Shown here piece after piece: positions 23,030 to 34,424 of a stretch of 64,000 nucleotides of DNA. Where the stretch lies: NCBI GenBank assembly GCA_016648135.1, contig JADDOH010002329.1:62001-126000 (forward strand), given 5' to 3'. The translations under genes were made by a program, and so were the position numbers. Under the pieces are notes generated by a model that did not search any database, was not told where the DNA came from, and saw only the letters and a list, made by a program, of their open reading frames with translations. The DNA is from Agrypnia vestita (taxonomy: Eukaryota; Arthropoda; Insecta; Trichoptera; Phryganeidae). How positions within the stretch are numbered: position 1 is the first letter of the stretch; the number at the start of each line of letters is the position of its first letter.

Positions 23030-23110
23030 ATTTACCCTTAATTAATTAATCATCTCTCTGGGGACCAAATCCAGTAACTGTGTTCTTAGAAAATATTTTC
23101 ATATAAAAAT
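23030..23110 (+). repeat. Dispersed repeat with AATCCAGTAA core
   Basis: TCTCTGGGGACCAAATCCAG and the following AACTGTGTTCTTAGAA match 35978-36016 (GGGGACAAAATCCAATAACTG). A third relative is at 16985-17060. Confidence 0.5.
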
Positions 23111-23239
23111 AATGTTAAAATAAATAATGATTCAATAAAAAAGTAAACTAATTCATAAAATAAAGGATAGGAAGTAAAAAGGAAATCAAAACGGTTCTAA
23201 TTCATTGCGGAGAGAAAAAAATTAAGTTCATAAATTGCA

Positions 23240-23960
23240 CATTTCAATTCTTTAGTTCGTGTACGATGCTCCTACAACGAAAAACGTCAACGAGTTTGGA
23301 GAACTTGCACCAATAATAATGCAATCCGTAACACGCATTGTCGCGCCAGGATCGGATGTGGGCATTGCGGGCTCCGATCTCCCTTTACCCGAAAATAGGT
23401 ATTTATGAACCCCGTCTGGTGACCCGTGACCGGGTGTGGATTTTTCGGGAGGCCGTGCCCGCACCCGGGCCTGCCGCCCGCCACGTGTTGCGCTAATTTC
23501 AGCCCAAATGCGGACGAGAGCGCCGCGCACGTGTTTTTCGCGCCTCGCTCGGAATTTTATCGTTTTCAATTATAACAAATCATTTTAATACGAAGGCGGC
23601 CCGGCCGGATAAACGCGCGATAAATCCGGGAATGCAGGTATGTTTCCGCGCTAATTTCGCGGTTTTCTACGCGCGGCAACAGTTGCATCTACCTATCCCC
23701 GCCATTGTGCGTTGCCAGTCAATCGATGAATGCAAAATTGTTTTTAAACCGGCCGATTTAATTGGTGGGCCGTTGCACTGTTTAAATAGGAGGCATCATT
23801 GGCTAATTTAATCCACTATAATCAACAAGTTGTTTTATTCGAAGCGTTTAAACTGTTTGCTTTATTTAATACATCATGCACATGCATTTTGAAACATTTT
23901 CGGGCGTAATTTGATAGATTCGTTTTCAAATTGCCGAAATACATTACTGTGGCGTACCAA
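23240..23960. promoter_or_regulatory. Long CpG-rich island, best regulatory candidate
   Basis: About 700 bp in which CpG is frequent (GGCGGCCCGGCCGGATAAAC, CGCGCGATAAATCCGGG, CTACGCGCGGCAAC) and homopolymer runs are scarce. Homeodomain-type ATTA/TAAT cores recur at 23755-23830 (GATTTAATTGG, GGCTAATTTAATCC). Minus-strand frames of 105 and 65 codons (23252-23569) are stop-poor because of composition and have no known domain. No similarity to repeats in the window. This is the profile of a conserved non-coding element or CpG-rich promoter, and neither is proven. Confidence 0.45.
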
Positions 23961-23969
23961 ACGCGGTGT

Positions 23970-26280
23970 TATTTGTGTCAGATTTTTGTGTCTGTTTCAA
24001 TTTAAGATAAAAAATAACGTTTACATAAATATATATTTTTCAGTGTTTGAAGCACTAGCTTTGTGGTAAAATTTATTATCTATAAACAAGAATATTTAAC
24101 ACCAGTGTTTAAATACAAATTTTCTTCTAGCTTAATGTTATGTATTTTATATTCAAATTGGTGATGTGTTAATATTTATTACTTTCATTGTTATAATGTA
24201 TTAATTATTTTAAATTAAAAGGCTCATTTTTTCTACTACGTCTTAATTATAAATCGTTACATCAATTATTATAATTATAACTTTTATTACTTAAAGACCA
24301 ATCAAATTTTTTGAGTGATTTGCATCATATTAAATCGCCATAGTTATGTAATTTATTTCTTTGACAAGAGTATTTATTTACGAGTTCCATAATAGTTGTT
24401 TAAATATATGAAAAAAGTATGTAAAAAAACTCCATTGAACTTGAGAGTAAATTGGTTACACAGTAGTGGATCGTGGATAGCACACCAATATCTTTTCATG
24501 GAGGTTTTAAAATCCTATAAAAATATTTTCAAATTGAAACCTACATTCGTATACATCACATATACACTGTAGGTAAATCTTGAGGTTAGTAATCTCATAA
24601 ACTCTTTGAAATAATGTTAAAGTGGCTTGAAGCATTTGAGATGTAGATCTAGAAGCAGCTTCTAAAAATAAGTCGAATTGTTCTGGTTACTGAAGACGAT
24701 GCAATGCCTAAAGAAAAAACTTTTACTTTATGGTCCGTAAAAAAATTTGAGACGGAGACAGAATTGCTTATGATTTTCCCAACAAGTTTTCTGACTGATC
24801 AGCTGATCAGATTCCACTCTGCCTCACTTCACCCTCCTGGTCTGGTTGAAAATGTATTGCAAACATTGGTTTGGTTAAATATGTAAAGTACAGATTAATT
24901 TTAACCACATTAAGATGTAATTCTTTACCGTGAGTTGAAGCGTTGAAGCAATCAATTAATTCACGAATTTAATGGGAAAAACCAATGTAATTTATAGTTA
25001 TGGTTTTAAAAAGAACATGATGAGAAAACCCTAATAAAGTTTCCATTGTTTGTGAAGAATGGTGCGAGTTTTTGTGCGAAAATTGTGTGCGAAAAGTGCG
25101 AAAATTTTAAACATGAAGTCATTTTCTATGTATTTTATTTTGAATTTCAAACAAGAAATAGATATATGTTTTGTATTTAACTTGAAACACTTAATATACT
25201 GAAATACTAAATAACGTGAAATACTTTTAGATACATCGTAAAATAATAAAGTATAAACTACCGAACGTTGAAATTTTCGTGTTTAAAAATGTATAATATT
25301 GTCAATGATGTGTTAATATAATTAATATTGAAATTGAAAATTGTGTTTTTGTTAAATATAATAATCAATATCGTTCATTAAATATCTCATCCATTTCAGA
25401 GTCAAAACAAACATTTCGTTAAAGTCATGAATGTTGTGCGGTTTAGATTCATTTAAAATTTGTGTTGTTCTTAATTTAATAGATTTACCGAATACAAAAA
25501 TCAGTGGCGGAGGTGGTCAGACAACAACGATTTTCCATCAAATTTTGATGAATATCATGTTTTACAAATTCGATTGATTATTTTCACCTATCCGCGCACC
25601 GCGTATGTAACTAAATTACCAATACGCCGGTTAGGCAGAAAATGATCCGACAGTGCTATTCAAACAATTTAATTATGGTATATTGGAAATGCACCGGTAA
25701 ATCATAAACATATACTATCCATACCTAATTATTATCCATTGTAAAGGTTTCCCAGACTAGCAAATATACAATGAGCAGATAGACGATTTTGCCACTAATT
25801 TAAATAAATTCAAAAATAAAAATTAGAAAGATCACTTCATCTGTTGAGACTAATCAAAGTAAAGAGTCGTGTGTAGAAAGTTCTAATTATCTTCTCGCTA
25901 ACTACTAATATTGCGCTTCTTTTCATGTGCCAGCTTTCTGATCTCTGTGTGACGTGGTATATGAAGTGTTCCTTCATCTATACCCGCGCGTTATACTAAG
26001 TACTTACCTATCATTATTTCCTACTGTATCTATACTTCCTGAATATTTATATAATACCTATGTTCTTGCGTTATATTTTATTATTGATAATGCTTATTTT
26101 ATTTTTGCTGTATATTGTCATTTAATTTATTTTTGCTTTATTAGAGCTTGCATTTTTGTTTAAAATGTATTACATTACCTTAATTTTTGTAAAAGTTTAG
26201 AAAGGCGTTAATGATAAGAAATAATTAATAACGTCGAATATATCTTTACTTTTTATTTGTTCTCACCTTATCCCTTTTAT
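23970..26280. other. AT-rich DNA, nothing recognised
   Basis: Only short frames (60-69 codons) of biased composition. No family member was recognised over 2.3 kb. Confidence 0.45.
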
Positions 26281-26289
26281 CTGGGTTCG

Positions 26290-26650
26290 TCTATTATTTT
26301 TGCTCCATTAGGCTGTATCCTTGATCATGTTCAAATCTTTAAGATCGGGAGATACTCGACATCTTTCCTGTCTTTTTTTCGCATTACATAAATTTATTAT
26401 TGTGACTCCATTAGCCCATTCCAGTATTTTCAAATCAGTTGCGTGCATCTTTTCTGTCTGTTTCTTTGCATACGCACAATCGTAGTTGACCTAACCGCTG
26501 TTCTATGAACTTTGTTATTATTGGAATCTTATTATCACACAAGTTTCCAGACAAAGACTTCAACTTGAGCCACGCTGCGTTACGTCAAACTTTGCTGCGG
26601 CGTCTGCCGATATTGTTAATCCTAAGTATTTGGATGCATAGACTTGACGC
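26290..26650 (-). other. Possible highly decayed LINE sequence
   Basis: Less AT-rich than its flanks and adjacent to LINE-B remains. Minus-strand words such as AAGAAACAGACAGAAAAGATG suggest decayed coding DNA, but no frame stays open. The call rests on position and texture only. Confidence 0.2.
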
Positions 26651-26849
26651 TAAGTTTAATCTGTAATAGGAATGGTTTATGGGATAATCCCATCTGTTCC
26701 CAAGTTAACAATATAACGTTCTAATTATATGTCATTTAGCAGTGGAGAGACGAAGACATATGATTGGATTCATCTAATATTTTCAATCTTCTCTTTTTTA
26801 GGCTTTTCTTATCCACCCACTACCCGCGACGGGGATAGTATCATTGGCT

Positions 26850-27110
26850 CACCTTTTATGAGGCCGGCCTCTTTCTCTTTTCTGTTCCATGGTCTCCACC
26901 GCAGAACTCTAAGTCCTTCTGTCTCTTAGGCTTATTCCAAACATGGATCTCTCCATGGATCGTTGCATGCATTTGAGCTTTTCTTTTCATTTTAAGGGCC
27001 ATTATCTCCACTTTATTAGTCATCACTGGCAGTACGCACGATTCAAATGCTTTTCTTTTTAGGCTAATTGGGATGTCTTTGTTTGTGATATTCCGATAAA
27101 AACACACAAA
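26850..27110 (-). pseudogene. LINE-B ORF2 C-terminal fragment
   Basis: The minus-strand translation starts NKDIPISLKRKAFESCVLPV, the start of the region after the reverse-transcriptase core in RTE-like LINEs. It continues KMKRKAQMHATIHGEIHVWN. The nucleotides CATGGATCTCTCCATGGATC near 26944 recur at 52165 inside another LINE-B copy. The frame is a fragment, with neither catalytic core nor 3' tail. Confidence 0.55.
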
Positions 27111-27119
27111 TCGAATCTC

Positions 27120-27460
27120 TTATCTTACTTACTTACTTACCATCACATCATTTCCCCGTGAGGGTAGGCTGGGAGCGCCATACTCTTCTGTCCTGACAAA
27201 CAACTCTCGCCTCATCCATCAACATCAACACATTCATACATCTTCAAATGCAAGCTCGACGGTTGTTGAGGCTTCTAATGTGACCATCTTCCAGAATCCG
27301 GTTAATCTGGTCACGCCACGTCTTCCGCGGTCGCCCTCTCTTCTGGCGCCGTCAACACTTGCAATATACATCTTTCTTACCATTCTCTCCTCGTCCATTC
27401 GCTCAGCATGCCCAAACCACCTGAGCGACCCTGTTGAACACGCGGCACACACATGGTAAA
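27120..27460 (-). pseudogene. LINE-A ORF2 C-terminus and 3' end
   Basis: On the minus strand LRWFGHAERMDEERMVRKMY is followed by a basic GRRG stretch. After frameshifts comes VRTEEYGAPS-type coding that corresponds to CQDRRVWR at 21800. The 3' end is CACGGGGAAATGATGTGATGG followed by a (GTAA)n tail (27121-27140 on the plus strand). A microsatellite tail and 5' truncation are typical of RTE-type LINEs. Frameshifts show it is inactive. Confidence 0.75.
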
Positions 27461-27539
27461 CAAATAAACAACGCTAATTCCCGTCAAAAGCTGCTCGATT
27501 TGCTGATGATGACAGGGCGGTAGGTCCACTTTGCTTAAT

Positions 27540-27990
27540 AAGATTAGCAGATGTTGCAGCGAAGGGTGCTGCGGAAAAAGCACTCACGTCCCTTTGTCCC
27601 GGCGCGCAATCAGGCCCGCGCGCCGCCGGTCCGTCCGCCGTCGGCTGCCCACCTGCAAAATGAATTTTCGCGTAACCCGATTACGGTCTTGCTCGTCCAA
27701 TTACAAATTGATAGATGTCCGGAAATTTGACGAAATATTGTTTACTGTTTAGAAAGCGTCCCGCGTGTCCCGCGCGGCCGGCGCATTTGTAACTCGATAA
27801 AACGCCGCCGCAATCACTGCGTCGCCGGAGGCTCCACTAATAGTCGCTGCGCCCTCCTTGGCGCTTCCAGCCCGCGCTGTTCCGCCAGACGAGTCGTCCC
27901 GCAAATAAAAACAGCGCGCCGAACTTCATTTCGCCGCTATTGATTCATTTAAACCTTTGAAACGCGCGGAAAAATGAACACACAACAAAT
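27540..27990. promoter_or_regulatory. GC/CpG-rich island, candidate regulatory DNA
   Basis: Dense CpG (CCGGCGCGCAATCAGGCCCG, CGCCGCCGGTCCGTCCGCCG, CGCGCGGCCGGCGC) with interspersed ATTA-type sites (GTCCAATTACAAATTG, CTATTGATTCATTTAAACC). A 73-codon plus-strand frame is stop-poor through composition. It has the same texture as 23240-23960. No repeat partner. Confidence 0.45.
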
Positions 27991-27999
27991 ATTAAAATT

Positions 28000-28499
28000 G
28001 TACAATTCAATTTGTTTGTATTCGACGACTAGTTGTACCGCGGCGTAGATGTATTGTTTTCGTATTCCCATGCGGGTACTTTCCAAAGGGGTAAAATCTT
28101 TTTTCTTATTGAAAAATGTGGATCAAACAATAATTTCGCTATAAATATGAAATGTCTTATTTTTGACAGCGGATATTTCAAAGCAGAGTTGCGAGGTTAT
28201 TATCATTTTAATTGATTTCATTAAAGCTAATGAATTTTTTATAATCAATATATTATGTTAGTGTAGTGCAGCAGCGTGCAGCGAGAATAAGAAACGTGAC
28301 TTTTATTTAAACATATATTTGGGAAAAAGAAATCGAAATTAAATATTTATTTGGTAGAATATTAAGAAATCTTAAAATCTGAAAAATATTTTAATTATTG
28401 TGATAGGAATATTACCAGATATATCTCTTATTTCAGTTCATCATGCTTCTAGTTCCCACTGCACGCCCCTGCTGTAGTGATAATTAAACTTATTGCAGA
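28000..28499. other. AT-rich DNA, nothing recognised
   Basis: A 60-codon frame (28033-28215) has no recognisable features. No repeat was noted. Confidence 0.4.
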
Positions 28500-28648
28500 A
28501 AATAAATCAGATTATTGAAAAAAAATGCGAATTTTGATGTTGCATATCTCCTTAACTATTAGGTCATGGTTGCTTGAACACATTCGACTATTAAGGTAAG
28601 AATCCACCTGTAACATTTTTAACATACTAGCTATGAGACACCCCGTAT
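28500..28648 (-). mobile_element. FB-B family, single arm
   Basis: On the minus strand ACGGGGTGTCTCATAGCTAG and GACCTAATAGTTAAGGAGAT match the left end of 12329-12622 and an arm of the 18747-19292 palindrome. One arm only. Confidence 0.7.
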
Positions 28649-28649
28649 G

Positions 28650-29778
28650 TAAACATCAAAAATATAATAATTTTATGGTTAGGGTGTAGATTAATTAATA
28701 TAAAATACTGAATATTTTTAAAAGTGAGTAAGCGTTAATACTCTCATTTTGTTATTCAAATATATGATATGTAATTAGCCCCGTTATGTAAAAAACCCAA
28801 GTGTTAATTAATTTAATTTAATTTAAAAATAACCAAGTTTTTGATAGTTTTAACTACGAATGGTTGTTATATTATATTAAGTAATAAATAGTATTTACGT
28901 AAATTGTAGAAATCTCTTAAAAAAGTCTACAAAAAAAATCTACCTATTGAAAAATATTTAGTTGCACTAGTAACGCATTCTATCGATACTAAAAAACGGT
29001 GATACTTATTAATAATATTTTTTAATAGAAAGAATTTCAGTCGATATTTCATTTTTTATAAATATGAAAAAACTTTGTCCCAAAATTGCAGCTTCGCAAT
29101 AATAAGTACTAAAATATTTATTAAAAGATTATTTTTAGCCAAGTATTTATTTAATATAACATAGTTTTGCTTATCCTATAAAATATTAAGTTCAATTCGT
29201 TCATGGTATAAATTTGATTAATACCTGACTTTGAAATAATGTCTCGAGTCAATTTTAATAATTTTAAATCAGATATGAGGTTATGTTTAATATGGGAATT
29301 TACGTGAATGCAGTCTCAGAATCTCATCAAATTGTTTTGTTTGTAGTTTCATTTCCGCCAATAAGCTCTGCGACTGCCCGAAGTATAGTATAAACATAAT
29401 AACACAAAACTAATTTGTTTTTCTCTGAGTCTCGCGCAGATCCCGATACCCCTTGGCCTTACCTGGGATAGAACAGAATATTGTACTCTAATGGATGCTA
29501 CTCCATCCGAGATCATTATACAAAACATTTAATAGTTTCTACCCTTTTCAATCAAGGTGCCTGATTGTGTTTCCGTAAGATAATAGATAATATTATTGCG
29601 CGAGTCAGTGAGTGAACCTGATTACTCTTTTCATTTCAATTTGTTGGATGAGAACATTTATGTTTTTATGCAATTATTTTTCATAACTCGCGTGTTCGTA
29701 TTATTTTATTAACAATTAATTTTTAAATATATTAATTGTATTATTTATATAAATTTACTCATATTATTTGATTAATTA
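28650..29778. other. AT-rich DNA with one mixed patch
   Basis: A patch at about 29420-29520 (GTCTCGCGCAGATCCCGATA, CCTTGGCCTTACCTGGG) is less AT-rich. No frame or partner. Confidence 0.35.
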
Positions 29779-29812
29779 CACCTACATGTTTCGGAAATAT
29801 CTTTCCATCAGG

Positions 29813-29846
<34 letters not shown>
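29779..29846 (-). repeat. Hammerhead-like motif next to an AT microsatellite
   Basis: On the minus strand CACC, CTGAT, hairpin GGAAA-GATA-TTTCC, GAAAC, ATGTA, GGTG can form three helices, with CACC/GGTG as stem I. The unpaired GA normally found between CTGAN and stem II is absent, so this copy is probably inactive. On the plus strand a 30-bp (AT)n run, 29816-29845, follows directly. Confidence 0.55.
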
Positions 29847-29848
<2 letters not shown>

Positions 29849-29849
29849 A

Positions 29850-32760
29850 AAATATCAAAACGATTAATGTCTTTTGTTTGTTTTTTAATTATTTGAAAAA
29901 TTATTTTTAAATACGCTGAAGTTCTTGATTACTCGCAATTATTGGAAAAAAAATTATAATTGGGCTAGTAGTTAAATTTAATTGATTATTATTAATATTT
30001 TGTTTACTATTACACGCTTTACTTAATTTCAGATCAAAATTATTTATGTGTAAAATAGAAAGTCCTAAATTTTTATCAAAACCGTGATCATTGTCTCATA
30101 AATGATTTTAAAATTCATCAAATAATATAAGTAGGTTTATACAAATAATACAATCAATATTTTTTTAAATGTCAATCTACAATCAATTGAATCTGAATCA
30201 ATTGAAAAAAAAACCAATTAGTTTGATTAGATTGACACTAGTCACTCAGTCAGAATTTGACTTGATTACAAATAGTTATAACAAATTTATGTAAATTTTT
30301 TTATTCAAACACCAAATTTTTAAGTAGAACAAAAAACAAACAAAAAAATATCGATTTGCTTGTACTTGTGCTAATATATTATAGAAATCACTCTAATAAT
30401 ATAGGTAGTATTCATGAATATATTAGATGATGTTATAAGTAAGTAAAAAATCATTAGATAGATCAATTTAAAGGCTTGCATTGCGAATAATTTATATTTA
30501 AATCCTGAAAATCCAACATAGACATTGATACTTCAAGGAGTCCTGGTATCTTGTGTATAAAAACCCAATTCTTTCTCTGCGAATTCCTTCTGAATATCAA
30601 GAGTAGAATGAAACTGATGTATTGTATTGGAGCGATGTACCAATACACGAATTAGCTGTTTTGGTGTTGAAATTTTTTTCTTAAGGTAAATTTTAAAAAC
30701 AGAAAATAAACAACACAAAAAAATAATTTAAAACCTATGATGCTGTACTGTAGGCGACTATAATTGTTTATATCATGTGTTTCGTCCTAATTCTTAGCAT
30801 GCATTTTAAGGGATTGATCTTTTTTTCCACCTTCCACTAATCTTCCATATCTCCAATATGGTATAAGTAATTAGTTAATTATTGTAAAATATAATCATAA
30901 TAAAAATGATTAAAAATATATTGAAAGCATTGATACATTGGCAATCATTCGTCAGCACATTCATACAACAATTAATACATTTTTAAGGTTCCTCCTTACT
31001 GCAATTCTGATGTTTTTGAGACTCTGCTGAAGCCCTCCTCCCATCCTCCCATGCACATGCGCCCTACTTAATAGGGGGCGGGCCTCCTGCGTGGGTTCTT
31101 ATTTGCATTTTACTGGTATAAGTTTTAAGGCCTCGCAATCTAGAGTTAATTACACAGTAATACAATAAATATTTACTCGTTAAAGATTTTAACGTACTTG
31201 GACATAATTCTGAATAGCATTTGCATTGAAATTATTTGTTTTTTACCATCATTTTTTATTAAACAATTTAAAAGTATTAATTAATATTCGTGATATCATA
31301 TTAATATTTGTTTATTTTTAGAACATAGTTTGTAAATAATTAAAATAAATCTGATAAATTGTCGGTTTACTACTTAATGAAAAAATGCTGTCAAATTATA
31401 TCCCTAGCATTTACGATTAAAAATATTAAATAGATGATCGCTTCCAATATTCTCATTAAAAAATATAACGATTTTTGTTGTTTTCATTTCTAATTGACAT
31501 GATATCTAGTCTGTTCAGCTTTTAAAATATATTCTACATAGAAGAACATAACGCTCACTTACTTTCTTACTTACTATACTTAAGTGCAACATATATGTAA
31601 GCTATCGGAAACTTCGAACAGCATTGCAATTGGAGGTTGTTACCTTTGGATTGCACCATCATTATCCCCTATTAAAATATAATGCGAAGCTTCTTCATTT
31701 TTCTTACTCATCGTTGATATGGCTGATTTTTATGTTTTCTGATGGAACACACATTATAAACTATACAATTTACCATCAAGATGGAGCCAGCGAAGTAATA
31801 TGTAGGCGCTTTGTTAAAAATGAAAAAAAAAATGAACAGAAGAAACAACACCAGTCTTTAATAATTGCTTAAATCTTTAATATTTGTGTAGGTATGTATG
31901 TATCGCTACGTAAAAGTATCGCTGTTTTAATCGGCATAATTTTATCCTTGTACTTATAGGGATCGAAATACGAGCGGTATAATCAAGCGAAAATGTAATT
32001 TTTTTAAATTTAAGATTTTAGAGGAATGTTAAAAAATTTCATAAATTTACGAAATAAAAATGTAAAAAAACATATAATTTAATCTTACTGCTTACAAATT
32101 TAATTGTATGTAATTATTATTATGAAATTTTCCTGTGATAAAGGTATTAAAACAATCAATGTATGTATTTCCTTTCTTATAATGAATTCGAATAACGTTT
32201 TATAATTTTAAAAGCAGTGTTTTGAAATTGTAATCAAAAATTCTCGACTTTCCTAGAAGAGAAATACTTTATCACACTGTGGATATGTATCACACGTTGA
32301 TGTGAATATCTTGAATAAACGTGTAAATGGACTCGTATCCGTTTATATTGTAAAGGCAAATAGTTTTAAAATTTGGGTTTCATTACCACTTTTCATTTAT
32401 ATTTACTAAATGGAGTACAAATATTACGGCCACAGAATCGTAAAATCTATTTTCAAGAGTTTACATTCTGTTAAGAATACACTAAGTTAGGTTCCTTGGT
32501 GCAGGTTTGATATATATTTTTACAATTATAATCATTACCAAACATGTCGGAACAGTAAATCATTTTTTTAGTATGTTTAAAATCGGTGGCGCAAAATAAG
32601 ATTTTTGTGTTGAGTTCGTCAGGATGAATTAGAATCTGCCTAGTGATAACAAAAAAAACACTGGAAAATTAAGACAAAACTTCTTCACTAAGAGCAAAAC
32701 GACTTTGTATTGACATTAATATAATGAATAAGAATATACGTTGTTTTTACCACTATTTGT
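29850..32760. other. AT-rich DNA, one C-rich patch
   Basis: A patch at 31025-31110 (CCCTCCTCCCATCCTCCCATG, GGGGGCGGGCC) breaks 2.9 kb of AT-rich DNA. Frames of 61-82 codons have biased composition and no known domain. Confidence 0.4.
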
Positions 32761-32763
32761 TTA

Positions 32764-33215
32764 AATTACCAACATGTTTTGGGGCCAATTGTCCCAAAAT
32801 ATGGCTAATGGTAATGGTATTTTTAGAAATTGTAATGTTAGATTTAAGAAACATTTAAGATGTTAAATTAGGCGTAATTATTCCGATAATTCTAATTATC
32901 TTTTGGAAATGGATCATTCTCTTGATATTAATATGGATTTAAAAATTTTGCATACTAATTATACAAGATTAGAGTTGGGTAAATTCGAAATTTTGAAAAT
33001 AAAAAAAGTGTTGATAGTAAACTAAATATTATAAATAAACAAGGTCCTTTTAACAAATACGTATCTTTTAAACTTGTTTTCATATAAGTATTTTACTATT
33101 TAGTTATCTCCCATATATTATAGTTATTTTTTTATTGTCTATACTTCGATTTTTAAGTTATTTTTAGTATACGTTGCATCCAAGGGACCATTGGCTACGA
33201 GACATGTTGATATTT
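32764..33215 (+). pseudogene. Penelope-like element tail: GIY-YIG-type coding remnant between inverted repeats
   Basis: The coding remnant is about 32826-33087 in three frames. It reads RFKKHLR, a stop, NYSDNSNYLLEMDHSLDINM, DLKILHTNYTRLELGKFEIL, a frameshift, then SKLNIINKQGPFNKYVSFKL and a TAA at 33085. The Lys-His pair, the N-Y...H-x-D/F pattern, KILH and the late acidic residue fit the C-terminal GIY-YIG endonuclease domain carried by Penelope-like retroelements. The reverse transcriptase and the GIY and YIG strands themselves are missing. Downstream, 33172-33210 holds the hairpin-GAAAC repeat in plus orientation. Upstream, 32769-32800 holds it inverted. The two or more frame breaks make it inactive. 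The family assignment is by remembered pattern, without a search. Confidence 0.6.
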
Positions 33216-33275
33216 TAGACAAATTAATTGTGAAAACAAAGTATATTCATATTAATTATAAGACAAAAGCAAAGA

Positions 33276-33782
33276 CTTATATTTATGTTGTGGACCAAGT
33301 GCTTAATAGGGCATTATTTATAATGCACGGACAGTTTGAAAATCCCCACTATGATAGGGCAATATGATAATAACTGTTGAAATAATTATATTACCGGGCA
33401 CAAAAATGTCATTCATCTATCGGGCAGAATAATAAAAATACATGTTTAATGTTAAATTACTTTATTGTGTGACAGTATGATCATTAACCTAACCTAGCCT
33501 AACCTAACATAACCTAAACTAACCTAATCTAATCTAACCTAACCTAAACTGGTCAGTGCGCGTCATGCGTTTGTTATCGATTCCCACGTCCCGCCAGATA
33601 TACTTAAAATATCAAATTGCCCAACAGACGCTTGACAATATTCATAATGCCCGGACAGTGTAATAAATAATTCAGTTTTAATAATTGCTTATCACATTGC
33701 CCGATTTGGGTTGTCATTTTAAATACTGTCTGGGCATTATAAATAATGCCCTATCAATCACTTAGTCCACGACATATATAAG
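33276..33782. mobile_element. 507-bp inverted-repeat element carrying telomere-type DNA
   Basis: GTGGACCAAGTGCTTAATAG...GCACGGACAGT at 33290-33335 is the reverse complement of 33724-33770 with a few mismatches. Flanking CTTATAT/ATATAAG extends the symmetry. The interior contains GGGCA-type words repeated in both orientations and the CCTAA tract at 33485-33550. No coding. Confidence 0.8.
33485..33550 (-). repeat. Degenerate TTAGG-type (CCTAA) tract
   Basis: About a dozen units of AACCT/CCTAA in 66 bp, with variants such as CCTAG, CATAA and AATCT. TTAGG is the usual insect telomere unit. Here the tract sits inside a short inverted-repeat element, so it is interstitial and not a chromosome end. 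Confidence 0.8.
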
Positions 33783-33863
33783 CATTGAACCACTTTGGAT
33801 AATGGAACACATCGACGAGACTGAATTCGTTCCAGAATCTGTGAATTGTAGATACCGGTGCGA

Positions 33864-33984
33864 ATCTTCTGTGTATAGTTTTCTGGGATATTCTGCCATG
33901 TATATGTGACTTCTCTGGCCAACGTTTGGCCAGAGAGGTCACATATACACGGCAGAATATCCCAGAAAACTATACACAGAAGAT
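33864..33984. repeat. 121-bp palindrome, 59-bp arms, 3-bp centre
   Basis: 33864-33922 and 33926-33984 are reverse complements at 57 of 59 positions, from ATCTTCTGTGTATAGTTTTC through CTCTGGCCAA to a CGT centre. The near identity implies recent formation. The minus-strand 62-codon frame across it is incidental. Confidence 0.95.
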
Positions 33985-33989
33985 ACCAT

Positions 33990-34420
33990 TTACTACTTCG
34001 TATAAAAATATAACATCTTGTATTGCATGAGATTTCAATCAGTCATCCATCCGCCTGCAGGAACAATCTAAATAGTCAAAACTCACGAAGTGTGTTGTTT
34101 CCTGATGGTCCTAAATAGTTTGTATACGCACATATGAAAATAAAAACGTGCTTGATTTTTTAAGTTCTACTTATGAGAGCATTATAATTCTAACGATTTC
34201 ACATTCAAAAACTTGTACTTATATGAAAACTATTGACATATACTTCCATATAATTTTAAGAATTTAAATACGTTTTTGTCATGTCTTGGCTTTTGGCACA
34301 ATTCAGGGATGTGGATCAAATCATCAATGGGACCGTCTAGGGAGAAAACTTACAACTCCCTCCTAATTATTAACAAAAATAAAAAAAACCAACGAATTAA
34401 TACGAATAATACTGTTACTA
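33990..34420. other. AT-rich DNA, nothing recognised
   Basis: No supported feature. Confidence 0.4.
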
Positions 34421-34424
34421 CCTC

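Noticed and set aside
23252..23569. 105-codon minus-strand frame in the CpG island
   Set aside because: Arginine/alanine/proline bias from composition, competing frames, no similarity recognised and no splice signals supporting an exon.
33485..33550. True telomere
   Set aside because: The CCTAA units are degenerate, only 66 bp long, and embedded in a short element with ordinary sequence on both sides.
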